This document shows positions 26,454 to 33,960 of a stretch of 64,000 bases of DNA, piece by piece. The notes below the pieces were generated by a model. It searched no databases, was not told the DNA's origin, and was given only the letters and a program-made list of their open reading frames with translations. Source of the stretch: Acinetobacter modestus (lineage in GTDB: Bacteria; Pseudomonadota; Gammaproteobacteria; Pseudomonadales; Moraxellaceae); NCBI RefSeq assembly GCF_014636095.1, contig NZ_BMDV01000002.1, positions 62,001 to 126,000 on the forward strand. Direction: 5' to 3'. Position 1 is the stretch's first letter. Every line of letters begins with the position of its first letter. The translations under genes and the position numbers were made by a program.

Positions 26454-27292
26454 TATTTCCCCCTTGAACTGAGTGCAGGTGATATAAAGCGCTGTTCAAC
26501 CAAACGTAAAAGTTTATCGAGGCTAAAACCAATCACACCTGTAATAAATACCCCGACCATCACTACATCTAAACGAAGCATTTGTCGTCCAAGCTCCATC
26601 ATCTGACCAATGCCAGTACCTGCTGCAAGTAATTCAACGGCGACTAAAATCAACCATGCTCGGCCTAAAGCGATTCGCAGTCCGCTGATTAATGGCGGTA
26701 ATGTTGAGGGGATGACGATGTACCTAAGCCATGCTCGCGGTTTAAGTTTGTAGATTTGACCGAGTTCAATATATTGCTTTGGAATATTTTTCACTGCATC
26801 TGCTGTTGCCAAAGCAATCGGGAAAAAGCAGGCTTTGATAATGAGTAAAATTTTAAACAGTTCACCAATCCCAAAAACGAGAATAAAAATAGGAATAAGA
26901 ACAAAGATCGGAATCTGGTAAAGCAGATTAAATAAGATATAAGTGTAATTACGGAATGTGGTGATTGAACCATAGGCAATTCCAAAAGCAATGGCACTGA
27001 GTGCTGCAATAGAAAATCCAAAAAATAATCGAGCAAGACTATCCTTTAAGTGCAGTTGTAGTTCACCACTTTGCAATAAACTAATAAATGTATTCCAGAC
27101 CGTTGCGGGTGGCACCAGAATTTGAGTTGGAAAAATTTGTAAAGAGCAAATAAATTGCCAAGTAAGTAAAGCCAATATAGGGGAAATCAGCGAGAGCAGC
27201 CCATACAACTGCTCAGCAGAAATCCTCCTCCATAACGGCGATCTATCTACAACGATATTCTTTTCAAGAGGAGGATTCACGAGCGTTTTCAT
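26453..27292 (-). CDS. Sulfonate-type ABC importer permease (first)
   Basis: The 279-residue permease belongs to the SsuC/TauC family, with six membrane segments and the EAA-like loop QIYKLKPRAWLRYIVIPSTLP. It starts 3 bp after the receptor stop and overlaps the second permease by one base, so all four importer genes are coupled. Confidence 0.88.
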   Translation of the reverse strand: MKTLVNPPLEKNIVVDRSPLWRRISAEQLYGLLSLISPILALLTWQFICSLQIFPTQILVPPATVWNTFISLLQSGELQLHLKDSLARLFFGFSIAALSAIAFGIAYGSITTFRNYTYILFNLLYQIPIFVLIPIFILVFGIGELFKILLIIKACFFPIALATADAVKNIPKQYIELGQIYKLKPRAWLRYIVIPSTLPPLISGLRIALGRAWLILVAVELLAAGTGIGQMMELGRQMLRLDVVMVGVFITGVIGFSLDKLLRLVEQRFISPALSSRGK

Positions 27293-27295
27293 CGC

Positions 27296-28369
27296 TTAGT
27301 CTCCCTGTTTCTTCTGCTGATCGTTTGCATGTAAATTTTGGATTGCTTGCTCGGCAAATTTTGGATTTAGCAGTTCATCTGCCTTGACTGACGTTTGAAT
27401 CAACTGGTTTTTCACAGCATGATCAATGACTTTGGCATAGTGTTGTTTAAGGAAATCAACTTTGTATTCAGGTGACCAATCCTGTTGCCATGTACTTGCA
27501 CTATTCTGACTTTCACGTTGAATCACAGTTAAAGGTTGACCAAACTTGGTTTGACTCTGCTGAAATTCATCTTGGTGTTGGGATATCCAGTTCATTGCTC
27601 TAACAGTTGCATCAGCAAGTAACTGGGTGGTCTCTGGGTATTGTTCAATATAGTTTTTACGTCCCCATAATTCCGCACGCATTTTCCAGTCAGCAGGCAA
27701 GGATTGAGATGACCATATAATTTTACCGAGATGGCGGTCTTGTAACGTCAGCGCATCACTTAATGTAAAAAATGCATCCACACTTTTGGCAGATAAAGCT
27801 GCTGCACCTGCTTGAGGATTGAGGTTAATAATCTGAAAGTCTTTGAGGTTTAAACCTTTGCTTTGTATGAGTTGACCAAAATTGATTTCCCAAGGACGGC
27901 CACGATGTAAAGCAATTTTTTTACCTTTTAAGTCCTCAATACTTTTTACCTGTGAATCAGGTGGCACAATCAGATAGACATTATTACCAATCCCCCCAGG
28001 CACAACAATTTGTGTTCTGACCCCAGTTGCATTCAGTACGACAGCTGGTAGGTTGCCATAAAAAGCAAAATCAATTTTATTGTTCAGGAAACTTTCATTC
28101 ACTAAAGTCGCTACAGCAGCAGTTGTTACTGGCTCCCATTTCAACTCAATATGTTGTTGCTTTAAGGCCTTGAGAAAAATAGGGTCTTGAGAGATGAGTT
28201 GTGGTACGCCAATAAAGTCCAGACTACCTGATGTTCCATTTGCTACGACAGCAATACGCAACTGCTGCTGAGATGGTTTACTCTCAGATGCTTGTTCGTT
28301 TTGTTTTGCATCGCAAGCGACTAGTCCTAAGAGACTAAAACTTAAAAATAAGCTAGGAAGAATACGCAT
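27296..28369 (-). CDS. Sulfonate-type ABC importer substrate-binding lipoprotein
   Basis: The 357-residue receptor is of the SsuA/TauA kind. A lipobox G-L-V-A-C with Asp at +2 points to a lipoprotein held in the inner membrane. The central part (IEDLKGKKIALHRGRPWEINF) resembles the ligand-contact region of aliphatic sulfonate receptors. Start ATG at 28369 is chosen because it places the signal directly at the N-terminus. A sigma-54-like promoter lies 36 bp upstream. The ligand is probably a sulfonate, inferred from family and the divergent SsuD-like gene. Confidence 0.87.
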   Translation of the reverse strand: MRILPSLFLSFSLLGLVACDAKQNEQASESKPSQQQLRIAVVANGTSGSLDFIGVPQLISQDPIFLKALKQQHIELKWEPVTTAAVATLVNESFLNNKIDFAFYGNLPAVVLNATGVRTQIVVPGGIGNNVYLIVPPDSQVKSIEDLKGKKIALHRGRPWEINFGQLIQSKGLNLKDFQIINLNPQAGAAALSAKSVDAFFTLSDALTLQDRHLGKIIWSSQSLPADWKMRAELWGRKNYIEQYPETTQLLADATVRAMNWISQHQDEFQQSQTKFGQPLTVIQRESQNSASTWQQDWSPEYKVDFLKQHYAKVIDHAVKNQLIQTSVKADELLNPKFAEQAIQNLHANDQQKKQGD

Positions 28370-28404
28370 ATCGTCATAAGAATTAAAAAATATAGAGGAA
28401 TAGA

Positions 28405-28419
28405 GCAAGAACTAAGCCA
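28405..28419 (-). promoter_or_regulatory. Sigma-54-like promoter of the sulfonate importer operon
   Basis: The minus strand reads TGGCTT-N5-TTGC. One base differs from the usual TGGCAT of the island, but GG-N10-GC spacing is kept. Confidence 0.7.
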
Positions 28420-28523
28420 AAATAATTAATATATAAAAATCAATTATTTATTATTTTTTATGCTGATTATTGTTGTTGAGTCAGTCATGTATGCTGTGAA
28501 ACAGACATTTAAATGTATAGAAG

Positions 28524-28539
28524 TGTTGAAATTTCAACA
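28524..28539. promoter_or_regulatory. Probable SfnR binding site shared by divergent promoters
   Basis: TGTTG-N6-CAACA is perfect here, and the whole repeat extends to 20 bp (28522-28541). It lies 73 bp from the -24 element at 28612 and 105 bp from the one at 28419. The rest of the 313-bp intergenic region holds only the two promoters. Confidence 0.6.
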
Positions 28540-28611
28540 CTGTGTTTTGGTGTATTTTTACAAAGTTTAAATAAAACAATGATATATGTTAAAAAAATAT
28601 CGAATAAAAAG

Positions 28612-28626
28612 CGGCATGATTTCTGC
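28612..28626 (+). promoter_or_regulatory. Sigma-54-like promoter of the second SsuD-like gene
   Basis: It reads CGGCAT-N5-CTGC with GG-N10-GC spacing, so it is weaker than the others. It is 56 bp from the start codon, farther than the 32-39 bp seen at the other sites. Confidence 0.6.
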
Positions 28627-28682
28627 TCATGACATAGCTAACGAACACGATGTCGTGAAATGTTTAATTATTGAGAACTATT

Positions 28683-29816
28683 ATGTCAGTTGAGTTTTTA
28701 TGGAGAATTCCTGTTCATGGGGATGGTCGTCGAGCACATCAGTTACATACCCGTGGTGAATGGAATCAGTTAAATCCAGCAATTCAATCTCCACAACGCG
28801 TGGCACCGCAACATGAAGATCAGTTGTTTGCCTATTATGATTATGTACAACAAGTGGCAAAAGCGGCTGATATTGTTGGTTTTCATGGCGCTTTGATTCC
28901 CGCTTTTCCTCATACTGAAGAGCCTTGGGTATTGGCTTCAGCATTGGCAAGGGAAACCAAACGACTTCGACTGTTGATTGCGATTCAGCCGTGGTTTATT
29001 CATCCAGCCTATGCCAGTCAAATGGCTGCCAGTTTACAGCGTTTAAGTCAGGGGAGAGTAGAGTGGAATGTCATTTCAGGTGGAGGCGGTGCACAGCAAC
29101 GTGCTTACGGTGATTTTATTGAACATGACCAGCGCTATGCACGGACCAACGAGTTTTTGGAGTTTGTAAAAGGTTATTCACATCATGCTCCATTTGACTA
29201 TGATGGCAAGTTTTTTCATGTTGAGCAGGGTGGGTTGAGATACCCAATGAATCAATATGATGTACCTCGGTTATGGTTGGCTGGTGCGAGTGATGCCGCC
29301 TTACAAGTCGCAGGACGTCATGCTGATATTCACTTAACTTGGGGTGAACCTGTTGAGCAACAGAAAAAAGTCATTGAACAGGCGCGAGCATTTTTTAAAC
29401 AAAACTCGCCTGATCGTAACGTTAAATTTGGTATGCGTATTGATATTTTAGCGCGACCAACCCAAGAGCAAGCTTTTCAGGAGCTTAAACAGATGTATGA
29501 AACCATTGCTGTTGATGGTCATGCCTTTGAACGAAAAGATACTGAGTCGGTTGGTGCAAAACGTCAGCAGGCTTTGGCGCAGGGCAATCGTTTCGAAGAC
29601 TTATTTGTAAGTCCGAACGTTTGGGCGGGTATGTCTAATGTACGTGGCGGACCAAACTGTATTTTAGTGGGTAGCTATGAACAGGTTGCAGAGCGTTTGC
29701 AAGAATATATTGATATTGGTGTTGGTCATTTCATTTTAGCCAGTAACCCTCATTTGGAAGAAGCCTATCGGGTAGCAGAAGAGGTCTTACCGCTGGTTGG
29801 ATATAAATTAAAATAA
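28683..29816 (+). CDS. LLM-family flavin-dependent sulfonate monooxygenase, SsuD-like
   Basis: The 377-residue enzyme is an FMNH2-dependent monooxygenase closest in pattern to SsuD: F-L-W-R-I-P-V-H-G-D-G-R at the start, RLSQGRVEWNVISGGG, HDQRYARTNEFLEFVKG and a C-terminal V-G-S-Y-E-Q-V-A-E-R-L. It lies divergently from the sulfonate importer, so it probably cleaves the imported compound to sulfite. ATG at 28683 is chosen over the TTG at 28671. It shares clear similarity with the product at 39168-40361. Confidence 0.88.
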   Translation: MSVEFLWRIPVHGDGRRAHQLHTRGEWNQLNPAIQSPQRVAPQHEDQLFAYYDYVQQVAKAADIVGFHGALIPAFPHTEEPWVLASALARETKRLRLLIAIQPWFIHPAYASQMAASLQRLSQGRVEWNVISGGGGAQQRAYGDFIEHDQRYARTNEFLEFVKGYSHHAPFDYDGKFFHVEQGGLRYPMNQYDVPRLWLAGASDAALQVAGRHADIHLTWGEPVEQQKKVIEQARAFFKQNSPDRNVKFGMRIDILARPTQEQAFQELKQMYETIAVDGHAFERKDTESVGAKRQQALAQGNRFEDLFVSPNVWAGMSNVRGGPNCILVGSYEQVAERLQEYIDIGVGHFILASNPHLEEAYRVAEEVLPLVGYKLK

Positions 29817-29823
29817 TAAATTT

Positions 29824-29851
29824 AGATCCCTTTGATATATCAAAGGGATCT
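29824..29851 (+). terminator. Terminator of the second SsuD-like gene
   Basis: A perfect 28-bp palindrome with AGATCCCTTTGA arms is followed by TGTTGTTT, 8 bp after the stop. Confidence 0.75.
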
Positions 29852-29889
29852 TGTTGTTTGAACAGCATAACACTGTCTGAAAACCAACA
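29852..29889. promoter_or_regulatory. Probable SfnR binding sites (two) for tonB-exbBD
   Basis: TGTTG-N6-CAGCA at 29852-29867 and TGTCT-N6-CAACA at 29874-29889 lie 86 and 64 bp upstream of the -24 element. Confidence 0.6.
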
Positions 29890-29952
29890 TATTGAATATC
29901 GATTAATTGAGAAGTTCTGATTAAAGATATAAAAATCAAATACTTGTTCTTT

Positions 29953-29967
29953 TGGCATGACTTGTGC
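29953..29967 (+). promoter_or_regulatory. Sigma-54 promoter of tonB-exbB-exbD
   Basis: The element reads TGGCAT-N5-GTGC with GG-N10-GC spacing, 39 bp before the tonB start. Confidence 0.78.
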
Positions 29968-30006
29968 AATTTTTTATTCAATATTTTATTTTTCTTTTAA
30001 AACCCC

Positions 30007-30822
30007 ATGAGTGAACTACTATTTAACTCGCATAAACGGGCGTTGCTATTTGAACAATATGCACCTGAAGCTTGTTCAAACAACATAGCAGATCCGTTTA
30101 CACGGCATTCCTTGGCGCTTAGGCAACCTTCTCCACCACGCTTGAATAAAGTGTTGATTGCGATTATTGCAGTTGCTTCTGCGCATTTAGGAATTTGGTA
30201 TATCGCAAAACACTTGCCTACACCTACTTTGGATATTCATAAGCCAGAACCCGTGGTGATTGAAATTGTAAAACCTGAAGAACCACCCAAAGTGATTGAA
30301 CCTAAAATTCCTCCTGTAACAGAGAAACCTAAAATTCCACCGGTTGTGGAAAAGCCAAAACCAATAGTTAAACAGGTTGAACAACCCAAACCTGTACAGA
30401 AAGCGGTAGAGCAACCTAAAGCAATTACTCAGCCTACGCCACAAAAAGTTGAAGAGGCTGTTGTGACCAAAGAGGTGACTCCTGCACCTGTTCAGAAAGT
30501 GGTTGAACCTGTGAAGTCGGTCGATGACAACTTACCTGTGACGGAAGCGAAAGGATATGCAGGTTATCTGAGTAACCCTGCACCCGAATATCCAGAACAG
30601 GCACTCGAACGTGGTTGGGAGGGTTCTGTGATTTTAAGGGTCAAAGTATTAGCAAATGGTAGCCCTGATACGGTCAGTGTCAAGCAAAGTAGTGGCAAAA
30701 AACTTTTAGATAGCGCTGCTGTAAGAACAGTAAAGCAATGGAAATTTTCACCCGCTTTAAAAGGTAAAACCCCTGTAGAAGGTTGGGTCGATGTTCCAAT
30801 TCATTATCAATTACCGAAATAA
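30007..30822 (+). CDS. tonB: TonB energy transducer
   Basis: The 271-residue protein has a cytoplasmic N-terminus, one membrane helix (about residues 45-67), a long Pro/Lys/Glu-Val linker with repeated K-P and I-P-P units, and a C-terminal TonB domain (Y-P-E-Q-A-L-E-R-G-W-E-G, then V-R-T-V-K-Q-W-K-F-S-P-A). It spans the periplasm and passes proton-motive energy to outer membrane receptors. The sigma-54 promoter suggests this copy serves the three sulfur-linked receptors of the island. Confidence 0.93.
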   Translation: MSELLFNSHKRALLFEQYAPEACSNNIADPFTRHSLALRQPSPPRLNKVLIAIIAVASAHLGIWYIAKHLPTPTLDIHKPEPVVIEIVKPEEPPKVIEPKIPPVTEKPKIPPVVEKPKPIVKQVEQPKPVQKAVEQPKAITQPTPQKVEEAVVTKEVTPAPVQKVVEPVKSVDDNLPVTEAKGYAGYLSNPAPEYPEQALERGWEGSVILRVKVLANGSPDTVSVKQSSGKKLLDSAAVRTVKQWKFSPALKGKTPVEGWVDVPIHYQLPK

Positions 30823-30853
30823 ATTTAATTTTATAGATTAAGAGGATATTCAC

Positions 30854-31591
30854 ATGACTGACATTAATTCATTGATCCATGACGGCACTATCTGGTTATT
30901 GGTTGCTTTCTCTATTGTGACTTGGGCACTGGTTGTAATTAAAATCGTTCAGACCCAAAGAGCATCAAAACAAGATAAACGTTTCGTAGAGGCGTTTTGG
31001 AAAGCAAAAAATTTATCTGACGCCGTGACTAAATCTGAATCGGGTCAAGGACCAGCAGCACGTGTTGCAAATGCGGGGTTTAAAACACTGATAGAAGCAG
31101 ATGAAAAAACACACCATGACTTGCAAAACAGTTGGAGCCGTCAGGACCTATTGGAACGTCACTTACGTAAACAGATTCTAACTGAACGTCGTCAATTGGA
31201 GAAAGGTTCAGCGCTATTGGCATCTATTGGTAACAATGCACCCTTTATTGGTTTGTTTGGCACAGTATTCGGAATCATTCATGCATTACAGGCGATTGCC
31301 CATTCTGGTAATGCAAGTATGGATGTCGTTGCTGGACCGATTGGTGAAGCATTGATTGCAACAGGAATTGGTATCGCTGTTGCTGTACCTGCAGTGCTTG
31401 CCTATAACTACTTTGTACGTAAAGTTAAAGCGATTGGTGCAGACTTAGATGATTTTGCAACAGATTTTGTCAGTTTAAATCAAAAGGCTGGTTTTCAATT
31501 GCCGACTGCTAAAACCAAAAATACAGCAGAGAGTACGATTCTGAATGATGCTTCAACAAAAGAAGTGAAAGAGAAAGGAGTATTTGCATAA
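30854..31591 (+). CDS. exbB: ExbB proton-channel subunit
   Basis: The 245-residue MotA/TolQ/ExbB family protein has three membrane segments, and its conserved core reads ASIGNNAPFIGLFGTVFGI and GPIGEALIATGIGIAVAVPAV. It forms the proton channel with ExbD. AGAGGA precedes the ATG, and the last base overlaps exbD (TAATG). Confidence 0.95.
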   Translation: MTDINSLIHDGTIWLLVAFSIVTWALVVIKIVQTQRASKQDKRFVEAFWKAKNLSDAVTKSESGQGPAARVANAGFKTLIEADEKTHHDLQNSWSRQDLLERHLRKQILTERRQLEKGSALLASIGNNAPFIGLFGTVFGIIHALQAIAHSGNASMDVVAGPIGEALIATGIGIAVAVPAVLAYNYFVRKVKAIGADLDDFATDFVSLNQKAGFQLPTAKTKNTAESTILNDASTKEVKEKGVFA

Positions 31592-31995
31592 TGGCAATTT
31601 CTACCTCTCAAGACGATGATGTGGTGAGTGAAATCAACATTACACCGCTGGTGGATGTGATGTTGGTTTTGCTGATTGTCTTTATCGTCACAGCACCTTT
31701 GCTGACCAATACGGTGAAAGTCAATTTACCTAAGGCCGCACCGACTCAATCCACTGATCAGAATAAAGCTGTCGTGATTAGTGTTAATCCACAGGGTGAG
31801 ATATTTTTGGATAAGGACAAAGTGTCACTTGCAAGTTTTGAACAAGAAATTCAGTCACGCAAGAATAGCAACCCGAAGCTGGCTTTGAACCTGAATGCAG
31901 ATGAAACTGTTCCGTATGGAACTGTGGCAAAATTATTGGCAAGTATTGAACGAGTTGGTGTAGATAAATTATCGGTGATCACTGTTCCTCAATAA
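31591..31995 (+). CDS. exbD: ExbD proton-channel subunit
   Basis: The 134-residue protein has one membrane helix with the essential Asp in I-T-P-L-V-D-V-M-L-V-L-L-I-V-F, and a periplasmic domain. It pairs with ExbB to energise TonB. It is the last gene of the tonB operon, followed by a good terminator. Confidence 0.95.
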   Translation: MAISTSQDDDVVSEINITPLVDVMLVLLIVFIVTAPLLTNTVKVNLPKAAPTQSTDQNKAVVISVNPQGEIFLDKDKVSLASFEQEIQSRKNSNPKLALNLNADETVPYGTVAKLLASIERVGVDKLSVITVPQ

Positions 31996-32014
31996 TCCCA
32001 GCCACATCTTAAAT

Positions 32015-32036
32015 AGCTGCTTCGGCAGCTTTTTTA
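32015..32036 (+). terminator. Terminator of tonB-exbB-exbD
   Basis: AGCTGC / GCAGCT with a TTCG tetraloop is followed by TTTTT. Confidence 0.92.
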
Positions 32037-32056
32037 ATTTATTCTGCCAGCAGAAT

Positions 32057-32080
32057 AAAAATCCCCTCATAAAGAGGGGA
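32057..32080 (-). terminator. Terminator of the second family 5 receptor gene
   Basis: On the minus strand TCCCCTC / GAGGGGA with loop TTTAT is followed by TTTTTATT. Confidence 0.9.
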
Positions 32081-32101
32081 AGCAAAGTTAAAGGGATGTA
32101 C

Positions 32102-33685
32102 TTAAGCCTTCCATAATTTCTCAAAACGCCACGTTGGAAAAATAGTATGTTCTGGGGCTAAGCCTCCAATATTTTTTGTGGCTGCATCAATGGTATGGCT
32201 AAATCCCCAGATCAGCATTCCACCACGTTCATGTTGAATTTTCTGTGCTTGGGTCAAATACACTTTTCGCTTTGCTAAATCTGGTTCGGCAAGCGCCTTA
32301 TAAAACAACTCACTATATTCAGGATCTTTAAAATTGATTTTATTGGTTGTTGAAATCGGTGCATCATTGACAACAGCAGTAGATAAATAGGGTGTACCGA
32401 CATTGGTTGCGTTACTCGACAATTGCCATTTATTGCGGTCTGCTCCATTAAATGTAGCGGCATCGACTTGTTTGACTCGTATAGTCACATTGGCATGTTT
32501 TGCTTGTTCTGCAAAGATCAGTGCAGGTTGGGCGCTGCCAGCAGGCGCAACAAGTTCAACATTTAAACCATCTTTAAAACCAGCTTGTGCTAATAATTTT
32601 TTTGCTTCCTCGATATTTTGCTGACGTTGGGGTAGGTTAAGAAAAGCAGGGTCCTGTGGTGAGTAGAGATCATTGGCAATACGCCCCTGACCATTTAACC
32701 CACGTTGTACAAGTTCCTCACGATTGGCAATTAAACGAAATGCCTGACGGACTTTAGGATCATTAAAAGGGGCCTGTTGCGTATTAAAGTCAAAACCATT
32801 ATGGGTATTGGTTTCAGAACGAATGGTTTGAATATGTTTCGCTTGCTCCAGAATTTTAATGTATTCAGGTGAAATGGCATTGGCGATATCAATTTGTCCT
32901 GCTAATAAAGCATTTAAACGTGAGACTTGATCTTTAAAATCAATCACTTCAAAACTGTCTGCATAAGGTTTATCCGCTTTAAAATAGTTTTCAAAACGGG
33001 TGAAGACAGAACGTTGACCAGGGATAAACTGTTTGACTTTATAAGGCCCAGCGCCGACTGGATTGTGGATTGGATCAAAGTCGGTAGGTACGATTCCACC
33101 AAAATTCACCCAAGTTTCAGGTAGTGCAACGAAACCAGCAATTGAATTGATAAAAGGAATACGAACGGTATATTCATCTAATTTTTGAATGCGATCCCGA
33201 TCAATCCATTGCACCAGACTTCGAAACGGTGACGCAAGCTTTGGGTCAGTTAAACGCTTGACTGAGAAAATCACATCATCAGCAGTCATTGTTTTACCGT
33301 GATGGAATTCTAGACCTTTACGTAGACGAATGGTCCATTCACTCGCATTATGATTTGGTTCAGAAAATTCAGCCAAAGCAAGACGTGGCAGCATATTTTC
33401 ATCCCATTCCCATAGCTTGTTATATATGGCAAAACCTCGGGTAATTCCTGCGCTTGAAGTAGACAGATGTGGATCTAAACTGCCTGACTGTTGTCCACCA
33501 ATTAGACCCAATCGAATCGTTCCACCATGTTTGGGAGAGCGTGAAGATGGGCTCTGTGCTTCAGTACCCTTTTGTGGTGATTGATCGCAGCCAGACAAGC
33601 TCCCTATTAAAGAAACACCACCTACTGCGGTAAGACTTTGTGCTAAAAACTTTCGACGTGACAATAGAATTGATCGACTTGTCAT
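32102..33685 (-). CDS. ABC transporter substrate-binding lipoprotein, family 5, Tat-type signal (orphan)
   Basis: The 527-residue receptor is a paralogue of the product at 122-1696 with the same blocks (LEFHHGKTMTADDVIFS, FTRFENYFKADKPYAD). The N-terminus has a good twin-arginine motif (S-R-R-K-F-L) and a lipobox L-S-G-C with Asp at +2. No permease or ATPase is adjacent, so it probably shares the transporter at 1693-5518 and widens its ligand range. It is divergent from a TonB receptor and has its own sigma-54 promoter 38 bp upstream. Confidence 0.9.
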   Translation of the reverse strand: MTSRSILLSRRKFLAQSLTAVGGVSLIGSLSGCDQSPQKGTEAQSPSSRSPKHGGTIRLGLIGGQQSGSLDPHLSTSSAGITRGFAIYNKLWEWDENMLPRLALAEFSEPNHNASEWTIRLRKGLEFHHGKTMTADDVIFSVKRLTDPKLASPFRSLVQWIDRDRIQKLDEYTVRIPFINSIAGFVALPETWVNFGGIVPTDFDPIHNPVGAGPYKVKQFIPGQRSVFTRFENYFKADKPYADSFEVIDFKDQVSRLNALLAGQIDIANAISPEYIKILEQAKHIQTIRSETNTHNGFDFNTQQAPFNDPKVRQAFRLIANREELVQRGLNGQGRIANDLYSPQDPAFLNLPQRQQNIEEAKKLLAQAGFKDGLNVELVAPAGSAQPALIFAEQAKHANVTIRVKQVDAATFNGADRNKWQLSSNATNVGTPYLSTAVVNDAPISTTNKINFKDPEYSELFYKALAEPDLAKRKVYLTQAQKIQHERGGMLIWGFSHTIDAATKNIGGLAPEHTIFPTWRFEKLWKA

Positions 33686-33723
33686 TATAAATACTCATAT
33701 TGGATAGTCATCTTTATGGACTT

Positions 33724-33738
33724 GCAGAATAAATGCCA
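33724..33738 (-). promoter_or_regulatory. Sigma-54 promoter of the second family 5 receptor
   Basis: The minus strand reads TGGCAT-N5-CTGC with GG-N10-GC spacing, 38 bp from the start. Confidence 0.78.
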
Positions 33739-33789
33739 ATAATTTATTTATATTTATCAGCGCCTTATTTGATTGTGGTTTTTGTTTAC

Positions 33790-33825
33790 TGTCTTTATTT
33801 CAACAAATCTGTTGAAAAAATAAAC
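33790..33825. promoter_or_regulatory. Probable SfnR binding sites shared by divergent promoters
   Basis: TGTCT-N6-CAACA at 33790-33805 lies 52 bp from the minus-strand -24 element. TGTTG-N6-TAAAC at 33810-33825 lies 86 bp from the plus-strand one. Together they also form the inverted repeat TTTCAACA-N4-TGTTGAAA. Confidence 0.5.
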
Positions 33826-33910
33826 ATTTATAAAGCTGATATCTAAATATATAAAAATTAAAAACTATTAAATCAATATCTTGGGTGTCGTTTTGAGGAT
33901 TTTTAATGAT

Positions 33911-33925
33911 TGGCATAGGCCTTGC
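33911..33925 (+). promoter_or_regulatory. Sigma-54 promoter of the second TonB receptor
   Basis: The element reads TGGCAT-N5-TTGC with correct spacing, 35 bp before the start. Confidence 0.84.
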
Positions 33926-33960
33926 GTAACGTACTGTAAATTTACTTTACTGAGTATGAT

